Shown: in pieces, positions 1 through 6,680 of the stretch
Layout: every line of letters begins with the position of its first letter
How positions within the stretch are numbered: the first letter of the stretch is position 1
Source of the DNA: a virus
Virus record (IMG/VR): IMGVR_UViG_3300002835_000772
Span: 1-30,114 of that record
Length of the DNA: 30,114 nucleotides
Direction: 5' to 3' (one strand)
Notes under the pieces: generated by a model
What the model was told of the DNA's origin: nothing
The model's database searches: none
The model's input: the letters and a program-made list of their open reading frames with translations, nothing else
Position numbers and translations under genes: made by a program

Positions 1-1
1 C

Positions 2-250
2 GCCATCGCCAACCAGCCCCGCGACGCCAACGGCCGGGTCGCCCCTGCCCCGCGGCAACGCGAGCTGCTGCGGGCCATCTGCCGGCTGACGAGCCAGCAG
101 GGCTACCCGCCCACCATCCGCGAGCTCGTGGACGCCATGGGCTACACGACGCCGAATGCCGTCGCCCAACACCTGCGGCTGTTGCAACGCAAGGGCTGGG
201 TCATTTGGGAACCTGGGAAGTCGCGTACACTGCGGGTGGTGAACCGATGA
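2..250 (+). CDS. Stand-alone LexA-type winged-helix DNA-binding protein (5' partial)
   Basis: The visible 82 residues read as the LexA N-terminal winged helix. RELLRAICRLTSQQGYPPT followed by IRELVDAMGYTTPNAVAQH parallels the three-helix core of E. coli LexA, including the PPT turn and the (S/T)PNA recognition-helix motif. A wing-like segment ending SRTLRVV follows. The reading frame stops right after the wing, so the S24 self-cleavage domain of true LexA is absent. The start lies upstream of the window. The last codons overlap the next gene by ATGA, so the two are probably co-translated. The family binds operator DNA; here I infer a phage regulator that either mimics or competes with host LexA, or acts as a simple transcription factor. 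Fold is fairly sure; role is not. Confidence 0.75.
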   Translation, partial: AIANQPRDANGRVAPAPRQRELLRAICRLTSQQGYPPTIRELVDAMGYTTPNAVAQHLRLLQRKGWVIWEPGKSRTLRVVNR

Positions 251-735
251 ACATCTGCGGCATAGATCCTGGGGTGTGCGGTGCTATCGCTCTGGTCAAC
301 GGCGGGCGGGTCGTGTGCTACGACATGCCAACGGTCGAGATCCGAGGCAAGCGGCGGGTGTGTGCCAACATGCTCGCGGACCTGCTCCGCGAGCAGGCAA
401 TCGACCACGCCGTGCTCGAGGAGGTGCAAGGGGTGCAAGGAACAGGGGCAACCTCCGCGTTCTCTTTCGGGCGTAGCTTCGGCCTGGTGGAAGGCGTACT
501 GGCGGCGCTTGCGATCCCGACAACGCTGGTGCGGCCGCAAGCCTGGACAAAAGCCCTCGGGGTCAGCCGAGACAAAGGCCAGCACAGGCAGGCCGCCATG
601 CGGGCATGGCCCGCAGATGCAGGGCTGTTCGCACGGGTGAAGGACGACGGGCGGGCGGATGCCTGTCTGCTTGTGCAGTGGTATTTGGCACGGGGCGTGC
701 GTGGTGCGGTCGCGGTCGAGGATGGGGTGCGATGA
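247..735 (+). CDS. RuvC-like Holliday junction resolvase
   Basis: 162 residues, close to the usual size of phage and bacterial RuvC-type resolvases. The N-terminus GIDPGVCGAIAL has the first catalytic aspartate (D7) on strand one. LEEVQ (E58/E59) supplies the acidic residue of strand four. DDGRADACLL near the C-terminus gives D134 and D138, completing the RNase H-fold metal site. The family cuts four-way or branched DNA, which phages need to clear replication branches before packaging; its place just upstream of terminase fits. I chose the ATG at 247 rather than 205 because it starts exactly at the GIDPG strand and overlaps the preceding stop (ATGA). Poxvirus A22-like and phage RuvC-like subfamilies cannot be separated by eye. 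Confidence 0.85.
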   Translation: MNICGIDPGVCGAIALVNGGRVVCYDMPTVEIRGKRRVCANMLADLLREQAIDHAVLEEVQGVQGTGATSAFSFGRSFGLVEGVLAALAIPTTLVRPQAWTKALGVSRDKGQHRQAAMRAWPADAGLFARVKDDGRADACLLVQWYLARGVRGAVAVEDGVR

Positions 736-905
736 TGCGAAAACCCCTAGAAAACAGGCACGAAACGCACGCGACATGCGAAAAACACGGGAAAAACAGG
801 GGTTTGCCCCCTGCCCCTCCATCGGGGGGCAGGGTCCTCCGCCGCGCGGCACGCGGCTTGCCCCGGCTGCGAAATCCACAATTGCGAACTGACTTGCTTG
901 CTTGA
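732..905 (+). CDS. Small arginine-rich ORF, doubtful
   Basis: Reading from ATG at 732 gives a 57-residue arginine/proline-rich peptide that begins inside the stop region of the resolvase gene and ends 21 bases before terL. It occupies the place where a small terminase subunit might be expected. However, it is far shorter than that family, shows no helix-turn-helix, and runs through the A-tract repeats and a hairpin, so it looks more like a chance open frame over a DNA site. Listed only so that the gap is accounted for. Confidence 0.12.
   Translation: MMRKPLENRHETHATCEKHGKNRGLPPAPPSGGRVLRRAARGLPRLRNPQLRTDLLA
739..801. promoter_or_regulatory. Phased A-tracts and short direct repeats upstream of terL
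   Basis: Runs of three to five A lie at 740-743, 751-754, 763-765, 781-785 and 792-796. Their centres are about 11, 11, 19 and 11 bases apart, close to one or two helical turns, which predicts curved DNA. The motif GAAAA(A)CA(C/G)GG occurs at 750, 780 and 791. This stands out in a GC-rich background and lies in the only sizeable gap of the packaging region. A bent, repeated site beside terL could be a terminase recognition (cos/pac) site; that is inference. Confidence 0.4.
809..834. other. GC-rich inverted repeat upstream of terL
   Basis: Nine-base arms CCCTGCCCC (809-817) and GGGGCAGGG (826-834) form a perfect stem with an eight-base loop. A second small hairpin follows (841-846 with 852-857). 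No T-run follows, so an intrinsic terminator is unlikely. It could be part of a packaging site or a mRNA structure upstream of terL. Confidence 0.4.
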
Positions 906-925
906 GCCCAGAAGGCCCATGAAAC

Positions 926-3019
926 ATGGCGGCCGCCAAAGAGCCTAACCCGTCAAAACAGGCCGCATACGACGCCAGGAAGAAGCGGGAAGCCCGCCGG
1001 CAATCCGAGCTCTCCGAGTCCGGCCGCGACATCGGGGCGCTGCCCGCCGTCGAGGATCCGGCCCGCAAGGCCGCCGCCCGCGAATCGTTCCGGCTGTTCT
1101 GCGAGTCGTACATGCCGGCGACGTTCCCGCTGGAGTGGTCCGACGACCACCTGGAGACGATCGCCGCCGTCGAGGCGTCGGTGATCCGCGGCGAGCTGCT
1201 CGTGTTCGCCATGCCGCGCGGCAGCGGCAAGACTTCGCTCGTGGAGGCCGCCGCCCTGTGGGCCTTGCTCTACGGCCACCGGGAGTTCGTGGCGATCATC
1301 GGCAGCGACGAAGGGGCCGCGTCGATGATGCTCGAAAGCATCAAGATCGAGTGCGAGACGAACGACCTGCTCCTGGCCGACTTCCCCGAGGCCATCTTCC
1401 CGATCGTGGCCCTGGAGCGAATCCACCAGCGGGCGAAGGGGCAACTGTTCCAAGGCAAGCCGACCCACATCCTCTGGACCGCCGACGAGGTGCAGTTCCC
1501 GACGATCCCCGGCTCGCCGGCCTCGAGCGGGATCATCCGGGTGGCTGGCATCACCGGCCGCATCCGCGGCATGTCGGCGAAGCGGGCCGTGGACGGCCGG
1601 AAGGTGCGGCCTACACTCGTGCTGATCGACGACCCGCAGACGGACGAATCGGCCCGCAGCCCATCCCAGGTGGCCGCCCGCGAGGCTGTGCTGAAGGGGG
1701 CAATCCTCGGCCTGGCCGGCCCTGGCGTGAAGATCGCCGGCCTCGCGACCGTGACCGTCATTCAACCCGATGACCTCGCCGACCGGCTGCTCGATCGCGA
1801 ACGGCATCCATCGTGGAACGGCCGGCGGATGCGGATGGTCTACGCCTGGCCCACGGCGACCGGCTTGTGGGACGAATACGCCGAACTGCGGAAGCGGGGG
1901 CAGCGGGACGGGCGGGGAACGGCCGACGCCGACGAGTTCTACGCCGCCAACCGCGAGGCGATGGATGCCGGCGGGAAGGTGGGCTGGCCGGCCCGCAAGG
2001 AGCCGGGCGAGCTGTCGGCCATCCAACACGCATGGAACCTCCGCATCGACCGCGGCGAGGCGGCGTTCGCGGCCGAGTTCCAGAATGAGCCGCTCGCCGA
2101 TGCCGCCAAGGCCGACGGCATCCAGGTGGCCGAGGTGCTGGCGAAGACCATCAACGTCCCCCGCTGGACCGTCCCCTCGGGCCTCGACACGCTTACGGCG
2201 TTCGTGGACGTGCAGAAGGAGATCCTCTACTGGGCCGTGCTCGCCTGGGGCCACCAGTTCCGCGGCCATGTTGTGGCCTACGGCACATACCCGGATCAGG
2301 GCCGCCCATATTTCACCCTGCGCGATGCAAAGAAGACGCTCTCCCTCGTGCATGGTGCGAACGTGGAGGCGGCGATCCACGCGGGCCTGGAGGCTCTGGC
2401 GGGCGACCTGCTCGAGCGGGAGTTCGCCCGCGAGAACGACGATGCCGTGCTGCGGGTCAACCAGCTGTGCATCGACGCCAACTGGGCACAGAGCCAGGGC
2501 GTGATCCGCGACTTCGCCCGGCGGAGCAAGTGGGGGCCGCGGGTGCTGCCGACCCACGGCCGGTTCGTGGGCGCGAGCGGCCAGACGATCAGCGACAAGG
2601 CCCCCGACCGTGGCGAGCGGATCGGGGCCAACTGGCGGACGAGCACCATCCAACGGCAGCGGCACATCCTGTTCGACACCAACGCCTGGAAGACGTTCGT
2701 GGCTGCCCGAGTAAAGCTGCCGGTGGGCGATCCGCAGGGGTGGACGATCCACGCCGGCCAGCACGACATGTTCGCGGAGCAGCTCGCCAGCGAGGTGCCG
2801 GTGCGGGTCGAGTCGAAGCAGCGGATTGTGGACGAGTGGAGGCTGATCCCTGGCCGGGACAACCACCTCCTGGACTGCGTCGTGGGGTCCGCGGTGGCGG
2901 CCTCGTTCGCCGGGGTGTCGGCGGTTGGCGTCGAGAGCAAGGCGGTGGCCCGGGTGGTGATCACGCCGGAGCAGATGGCCGCCCGGCGGGCCGAGTTGAT
3001 GCGAAAGCTCGGCCGATAA
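926..3019 (+). CDS. terL: Terminase large subunit (GpA-like packaging ATPase/nuclease)
   Basis: 697 residues, normal for lambda/Mu-type large terminases. The ATPase domain has a Walker A P-loop PRGSGKTS at residues 97-104 and Walker B LVLIDDP at 231-237, with DD at 235-236. The C-terminal nuclease has the three acidic residues of the RNase H-like fold in the expected order: FVDVQ (D428), CIDAN (D517) and HLLDC (D650). The protein cuts concatemeric DNA and pumps it through the portal into the prohead. No clear small-terminase gene lies next to it, although lambda-type phages normally have one immediately upstream. The N-terminal 40 residues are charged and probably disordered. Head genes follow after an island of small accessory genes, which is looser than lambda's A-W-B order. 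Confidence 0.95.
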   Translation: MAAAKEPNPSKQAAYDARKKREARRQSELSESGRDIGALPAVEDPARKAAARESFRLFCESYMPATFPLEWSDDHLETIAAVEASVIRGELLVFAMPRGSGKTSLVEAAALWALLYGHREFVAIIGSDEGAASMMLESIKIECETNDLLLADFPEAIFPIVALERIHQRAKGQLFQGKPTHILWTADEVQFPTIPGSPASSGIIRVAGITGRIRGMSAKRAVDGRKVRPTLVLIDDPQTDESARSPSQVAAREAVLKGAILGLAGPGVKIAGLATVTVIQPDDLADRLLDRERHPSWNGRRMRMVYAWPTATGLWDEYAELRKRGQRDGRGTADADEFYAANREAMDAGGKVGWPARKEPGELSAIQHAWNLRIDRGEAAFAAEFQNEPLADAAKADGIQVAEVLAKTINVPRWTVPSGLDTLTAFVDVQKEILYWAVLAWGHQFRGHVVAYGTYPDQGRPYFTLRDAKKTLSLVHGANVEAAIHAGLEALAGDLLEREFARENDDAVLRVNQLCIDANWAQSQGVIRDFARRSKWGPRVLPTHGRFVGASGQTISDKAPDRGERIGANWRTSTIQRQRHILFDTNAWKTFVAARVKLPVGDPQGWTIHAGQHDMFAEQLASEVPVRVESKQRIVDEWRLIPGRDNHLLDCVVGSAVAASFAGVSAVGVESKAVARVVITPEQMAARRAELMRKLGR

Positions 3020-3020
3020 G

Positions 3021-3056
3021 CCGGTTGACGCCTGCCGGATTCGTGGGAGGCTGCTG
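3021..3056 (+). promoter_or_regulatory. Repeated TTGACG intergenic element, copy 1 (possible promoter)
   Basis: Directly after the terL stop lies CCGGTTGACG (3021-3030), then CCGGAT (3035-3040) and GAGGCTG (3047-3053). The same ordered blocks recur at 22615 after another stop codon. TTGACG resembles a -35 box; a canonical TATAAT is not present at the usual spacing. The downstream gene starts about 60 bases later. Confidence 0.4.
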
Positions 3057-3090
3057 ACTGTTTCGCTCCCTCTTTCGTGAAAGGATTCAC

Positions 3091-3387
3091 ATGAGATTTT
3101 TCTTTCTGTTCGCCGCCCTGCTCTGCTCCACGGCCGTGGCCCAGGACGTGATCGTGGTTCCGCGTGGCCGGGTGTTCGTGTCGGCCCAGGAGCACGCCTT
3201 GCTCATCGCCAGCCGGGGGTCGCTCGTGCATTCGTCCTGCGGACAGACCGAGGGCATCGGCAGCGGTTCGACGCCGGAGCAGGCCCGCCGCAACTGCTGC
3301 TTCTTCGGGAAGCGGCAGATCGTTGAGGAGGGCGTGGCGTATTCGCCGGTGGCCCGGCGGTGGTTCGCAGTGATCCGCTACCGATGA
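3091..3387 (+). CDS. Small secreted protein, unknown function
   Basis: 98 residues. The first 18 form a clear signal peptide: MR, a hydrophobic core FFFLFAALLCSTA, then AVAQ as a likely signal peptidase I site. The mature part is about 80 residues with three cysteines (C50, C69, C70) and a central segment EGIGSGSTPEQARRNCCF that looks like a compact helical or disulfide-bonded unit. AAAGGA at 3079-3084 is a good ribosome binding site. Its stop overlaps the next start (ATGA). A secreted protein between terminase and the head genes is not part of the virion assembly line, so it is probably an accessory gene acting in the host envelope. No family assigned with certainty. Confidence 0.75.
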   Translation: MRFFFLFAALLCSTAVAQDVIVVPRGRVFVSAQEHALLIASRGSLVHSSCGQTEGIGSGSTPEQARRNCCFFGKRQIVEEGVAYSPVARRWFAVIRYR

Positions 3388-4088
3388 GCGTCCCGTACAC
3401 GGACAACGAGGCTTCGGAGGCCCGGCAGTGGTCCAACCGCTACGGGCCTCCGAACGCCTGGACGGCATCGCTCGGGACGGCGGCGAGGATGATCGGCAGG
3501 CTGCTGGATGAGAGGGAGAGGCTGATGGCCGACGCCATGCTGTGTTATCGCGGCGGCGGCGATTGTCCGGTGCCGGACAATGCAGCAAATCTAGACGCCG
3601 CGCCGGCGGTGACAGCCCCTGAACCGGAGCCAGAGCCAGCCGCGCGGCGGCGACCGGCAGGCGGCACCGGCGATACACAGTCGTTCGACGCCTACCGGCG
3701 GTTCGTCGGTGAGGCGATGAACTGGATCAGCGAGGCGACAGGCTTCCTGCACGACGACGTTTTGCGGACGGACGATGCGCGTGACATCATCACTGACGCC
3801 TGCTCGCGATGCTGGGATGCGTTCGACCGCATCGCGTACCCCACAATCCATGGAGCCGCGCCGGCGGCTCGAGCCAGCGTCGGTCGGCCCCGCACTGATA
3901 ACGCGGACTTGCCCACCCGTGCTGGCACCGGCGATACACCTGTTGCAGAATCCGCAACAACTGCGATCACCGACGCGGAGCGGCAGGCGGTGGCGGTGTT
4001 TGCCGAGATCGCGTGGACGAGCCTTGAGTGGAGCGAGGTTCAGCGGCACGCCAACACTCTTCGCGGCCTGCTGGAGCGGATTGGTTGA
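3384..4088 (+). CDS. Hypothetical protein with two similar linker/helix units
   Basis: 234 residues, not recognised. Two proline/alanine-rich linkers, each ending in the same GTGDT motif (from DNA at 3663-3678 and 3924-3939), precede two helical segments of similar pattern: one contains EAMNWISEATGFL, the other VFAEIAWTSLEW. This suggests an old internal duplication with a period of about 87 codons. The first 60 residues are a separate helical region. I chose the ATG at 3384, which overlaps the stop of the secreted-protein gene; the frame is open slightly further upstream. The linkers carry stretches such as EPEPEPAARRR, so they are charged and probably flexible. No enzyme motif is visible. 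Confidence 0.65.
   Translation: MSVPYTDNEASEARQWSNRYGPPNAWTASLGTAARMIGRLLDERERLMADAMLCYRGGGDCPVPDNAANLDAAPAVTAPEPEPEPAARRRPAGGTGDTQSFDAYRRFVGEAMNWISEATGFLHDDVLRTDDARDIITDACSRCWDAFDRIAYPTIHGAAPAARASVGRPRTDNADLPTRAGTGDTPVAESATTAITDAERQAVAVFAEIAWTSLEWSEVQRHANTLRGLLERIG
3663..3939. repeat. 16-base direct repeat marking an internal gene duplication
   Basis: GGCACCGGCGATACAC occurs exactly at 3663-3678 and 3924-3939, 261 bases (87 codons) apart and in the same reading frame. GCCGCGCCGGCGG also recurs, at 3597-3609 and 3855-3867 (258 bases apart). The two pairs together support a degenerate tandem duplication inside the 3384-4088 gene. Confidence 0.7.
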
Positions 4089-4221
4089 GTAGCATCGACG
4101 AACAGGACCGACAATCGGCCGGAACCGCAAAAAACGGGACCATTATTCGCAGGAAGTTGCGATTATCGGCAGATTTCACGAAGTGAGAACGCCCGCGATC
4201 ACCAGCGGCGAGGAGGAGACG

Positions 4222-4470
4222 ATGACTGACGAGAGAAACGAAGCCGAGCCGTCTGGTGCATCCGGTGGTTCGCTGGCGTGGATTCCGGTGACGGAGCGTT
4301 TGCCAGAAGAATACGAACACGTTCTCGGCTGGACGCGCGGGTGGTGTAGGGCGGCGGAAGTGTGGAGGGATACGCGCGGCGAATGGTGCTGCCCGACGAG
4401 CATCTACTTGTCTGTTAGCAGAATCAGCCACTGGATGCCGCTACCGGCTCCGCCAACGGACGCCAAGTAG
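4222..4470 (+). CDS. DUF551-like small phage protein
   Basis: 82 residues. WIPVTERLPEE at 20-30 and the closing HWMPLPAPP at 70-78 are the hallmark ends of the DUF551 family, small proteins common in phages and prophages and without an established function. The ATG at 4222 is preceded by a strong GAGGAGGAG ribosome binding site, which decides it over the in-frame ATG at 4183. It stands alone, about 130 bases from the previous gene, in a somewhat AT-richer patch that suggests an accessory gene acquired separately. Confidence 0.75.
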   Translation: MTDERNEAEPSGASGGSLAWIPVTERLPEEYEHVLGWTRGWCRAAEVWRDTRGEWCCPTSIYLSVSRISHWMPLPAPPTDAK

Positions 4471-4567
4471 CCAGCGAACCAGTGTTTCTACAGAACTGCA
4501 TAACACGCCCCCGCCGTCGCGGAATCCACAACGTCCAGGCGGTTTCGCGGATTATCGGCTGGATAAC

Positions 4568-4828
4568 ATGACCGACTTCTCACCCGTCACCGCCGCGGTG
4601 ATCTTCGTCACCTACGTCGCCGTCGACATCCTTTACGCCCTCTACATCATCTGCGTGGAGCGGCGGCAGGCCATGCGATCGGCGGCCATCTCGGCCGTGC
4701 TCTATTCGCTCCTGGCCTTCGGGGTGATCACCTACTCGAAGAACCCGATCTACCTGATCCCGCTCGCCTCCGGGGCGTTCGTCGGCACGTTTCTGACCGT
4801 GCGTTATCACCGGGAAAACGACAGGTAG
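4568..4828 (+). CDS. Small membrane protein with three predicted TM segments
   Basis: 86 residues with three hydrophobic segments at about 8-29, 37-56 and 61-79. They are separated by a short basic loop (ERRQAMR) and by SKNP, and the tail YHRENDR is charged. Acidic residues within the first segment (VAVDIL) hint at a packed multi-helix fold. It lies between terminase and the head-joining gene and has no obvious structural role in the virion. It might be an exclusion or membrane-modifying protein; the sequence does not say. The family is not assigned. Confidence 0.7.
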   Translation: MTDFSPVTAAVIFVTYVAVDILYALYIICVERRQAMRSAAISAVLYSLLAFGVITYSKNPIYLIPLASGAFVGTFLTVRYHRENDR

Positions 4829-4841
4829 GGCGAGGCGGAAA

Positions 4842-4937
4842 ATGGCGGTGCCGCAGGAGCCCGCCATGGACGAAGAGATCGACTTCGCCGCCGAAGACGC
4901 CGAGGCCGATGCCCTGATCGGCATCGAGTTCCTGTGA
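4842..4937 (+). CDS. Tiny acidic ORF (31 residues), uncertain
   Basis: ATG at 4842 opens a 31-residue, strongly acidic peptide (core DEEIDFAAEDAEADAL). It follows the membrane-protein gene by 13 bases, with a GAGGCGG sequence upstream. An internal ATG at 4866 has its own CAGGAG upstream. Acidic composition and position between genes make it plausible, but at this length chance cannot be excluded. Confidence 0.3.
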   Translation: MAVPQEPAMDEEIDFAAEDAEADALIGIEFL

Positions 4938-4942
4938 ACAGA

Positions 4943-4968
4943 GGCACACGACTGCACACCGGTACACT
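4943..4968 (+). promoter_or_regulatory. Possible promoter upstream of the head operon
   Basis: GGCACA (4943-4948), 14 bases, then TACACT (4963-4968), 36 bases before the GTG at 5005. TACACT is a plausible -10 box in a GC-rich genome. The same GGCACA/CCGGTA arrangement with the same 14-base gap recurs before the tube genes, and with 12 bases before the exit genes. No standard TTGACA is seen 17 bases upstream. Confidence 0.4.
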
Positions 4969-5004
4969 TTCTGGTAGGCGAAACACGCCCACCGGAGTGC
5001 CACC

Positions 5005-5211
5005 GTGGCCAACGAAGACGTAGTCGACGCGATCGCTCAAAACCTCGCGCAGCCGCGTCGTGCCCGCACCGACGCCGGCGAGGTGGAGCAGCACGAGCTC
5101 GACCGCCAGGTGGCGGCCGCAAAGTTCGTGATCGACTCCCGGGCCGCGACGGCTTCGCCGTTCGCGAGCCTGCGGATGGCCCGCATCGAGTCCCCGGGGG
5201 CCGGCGGCTGA
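5005..5211 (+). CDS. gpW-like head-tail joining protein (probable)
   Basis: 68 residues, the same length as lambda gpW, and lying where gpW lies, between the terminase and portal genes. The layout also fits: an N-terminal helix (EDVVDAIAQNL), a basic beta-hairpin-like stretch around RRARTDAGEVEQHELDRQ, a second helix (VAAAKFVIDSRAA), and a disordered tail. gpW-type proteins bind under the portal ring and complete heads so that tails can join. It starts at GTG 5005 with GGAG at 4994-4997. Its stop overlaps the portal start (TGATG). The assignment rests on size, order and pattern, not on a diagnostic motif. Confidence 0.6.
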   Translation: MANEDVVDAIAQNLAQPRRARTDAGEVEQHELDRQVAAAKFVIDSRAATASPFASLRMARIESPGAGG

Positions 5212-6680
5212 TGGGCCTTCTCGGCAACCTGTTCGGCGCGGACAAGGCCCGGATGGCGGCGACCATCGAGCGGCAGCGGACCGCCATCACCAAGATGATC
5301 CGCGGCCGGTACGACGCCGCCCAGACCACGCCGCTGAACAAGCAGCACTGGGGCATGGTCGACTACCACTCGGCCGACGCCGGGTTGACGCCCGCGATCC
5401 GCCGCACGCTCCGGGCTCGCGCCCGCTACGAGGCGGCCAACAACGGCTACCTCGCCGGGATGGTCAACACGCTGGCCACAGACGCCGTCGGCACCGGCCC
5501 GACTCTGCTCCTGGACTGCGGCCCCGATGCCAGCCAGGAGGCGGTCGCCAGGGTCGAGGACAACGTCTACGAGTGGCACCAGCGGATCGACCTTGCCCGC
5601 AAGCTGCGGACGCTCCGCATCGGCAAGGCGGTCGACGGCGACACGTTCGCCATCCAGACCACGAACCGCAGACTCCGCGGCGTGCAACTCGACCTCCGGC
5701 TGGTCGAGCCCGAGATGATCGCCGACCCGGCCACCCGGTTTGAGTTGGTCGGGGCTGTCGACGGCATCCGCTACGACGCCGACGGCAATCCCGACAGCTA
5801 CTACCTGCTCGACCACCACCCCGGCGCGATGCACTGGGGCGTCACGCTCGGCGGGCGGTGGGTGGCGGCCGACAAGGTCCACCACTACTACCACGCCACG
5901 CGGGCCGGCCAGAGCCGGGGCTGCGGCGAGGTGGTGCCGGCTCTCGAGCTGTTCGCCATGCTGCGGCGGTATCAGTACGCCGTCGTCACAGCGGCCGAGA
6001 CGGCCGCCGACCTGGCGGTGATCCTCCAGACCACGATGCCGGCCTCCGGGGCCGCGGCCCAGCTGCCGCTCGCGGAGACGCTGCCGCTCGTGCGGGGCAT
6101 GGCCCTGGCCGCCCCCGAGGGGTGGACCGCCGGCCAGATGAAGGCCGAGCAGCCCACGAGCACCTTCGACGCCTTCGAGCGGCGGATGCTCATGCAGATC
6201 AGCCGGTCGCTGAACATGCCCTACATCGTGGCGGTGATGGACGCCACGGGGGCGAACTACTCGACCATGCGTGGCGACTACCTCGTCTACCGCAAGCACA
6301 TGGCCGCCGAGCGGTCGGAGATCGAGCGGGTGGTGCTCGACCCGCTGCTGGAGAAGTGGATCGAGGAAGCCACGTTCGTCGACGGTGCGATCCCCGACGG
6401 CCTGCCGCCCCGCGATCAGTGGACCTGGCGGTGGCGGTGGGATGGGTTCGAGCACATCGACCCGCTCAAGGAAGCCAACGCCGAGACGGTGGGCCTCGAA
6501 GCCAAGACCGTCAGCCGAGCCGAAGCCTGTGCCCGCCGGGGCAAGGACTGGCGGCAGGTGTTCCGGCAGATCGCCGCCGAGCAGGCATACGCGGATGAGT
6601 TGGGCATCGACCTGACGCCGGCGGATGCCGCCCCGCCGGCCGACGCCCCGACCGACCAGCCCCAGGGAGCCGACGCATGA
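5211..6680 (+). CDS. Portal protein, lambda family
   Basis: 489 residues, typical of lambda gpB-type portals. Family features include the early segment with ARARYEAANNGYLAG, the stretch around LRTLRIGKAVDGDTFA, the loop VEPEMIADP, and a C-terminal crown/stem region with RSLNMPYIVAVMDATG and YSTMRGDYLVYRKHMAAERS. The portal forms a dodecameric ring at one capsid vertex through which terminase drives DNA and to which the tail is joined. The acidic, proline-rich end (DLTPADAAPPADAP) is likely disordered. It overlaps the gene before by TGATG and the gene after by ATGA, so expression of joining protein, portal and capsid is probably coupled. Confidence 0.93.
   Translation: MGLLGNLFGADKARMAATIERQRTAITKMIRGRYDAAQTTPLNKQHWGMVDYHSADAGLTPAIRRTLRARARYEAANNGYLAGMVNTLATDAVGTGPTLLLDCGPDASQEAVARVEDNVYEWHQRIDLARKLRTLRIGKAVDGDTFAIQTTNRRLRGVQLDLRLVEPEMIADPATRFELVGAVDGIRYDADGNPDSYYLLDHHPGAMHWGVTLGGRWVAADKVHHYYHATRAGQSRGCGEVVPALELFAMLRRYQYAVVTAAETAADLAVILQTTMPASGAAAQLPLAETLPLVRGMALAAPEGWTAGQMKAEQPTSTFDAFERRMLMQISRSLNMPYIVAVMDATGANYSTMRGDYLVYRKHMAAERSEIERVVLDPLLEKWIEEATFVDGAIPDGLPPRDQWTWRWRWDGFEHIDPLKEANAETVGLEAKTVSRAEACARRGKDWRQVFRQIAAEQAYADELGIDLTPADAAPPADAPTDQPQGADA

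Noticed and set aside
226-231. TACACT, a -10-like hexamer before the resolvase gene
   Set aside because: It lies within the end of the LexA-like coding sequence and lacks the GGCACA partner seen at the other sites, so chance is likely.
953-2866. Long minus-strand open frame (637 codons) opposite the terminase gene
   Set aside because: It mirrors a certain terL gene, is rich in Arg, Gly, Pro and His, and has no motif; GC-rich coding DNA leaves the opposite frame open by chance.
4928-4939. LexA-box-like palindrome GTTC-CTGT-GAAC
   Set aside because: The half-sites are in the reverse order of the Gram-positive box, the inner CTGT/ACAG spacing does not fit the E. coli box, and it overlaps the end of a tiny ORF; one copy only.
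5037-6455. Minus-strand frame of 472 codons opposite the portal gene
   Set aside because: Low-complexity HR/GG-rich translation with no domain; shadow of the portal gene.
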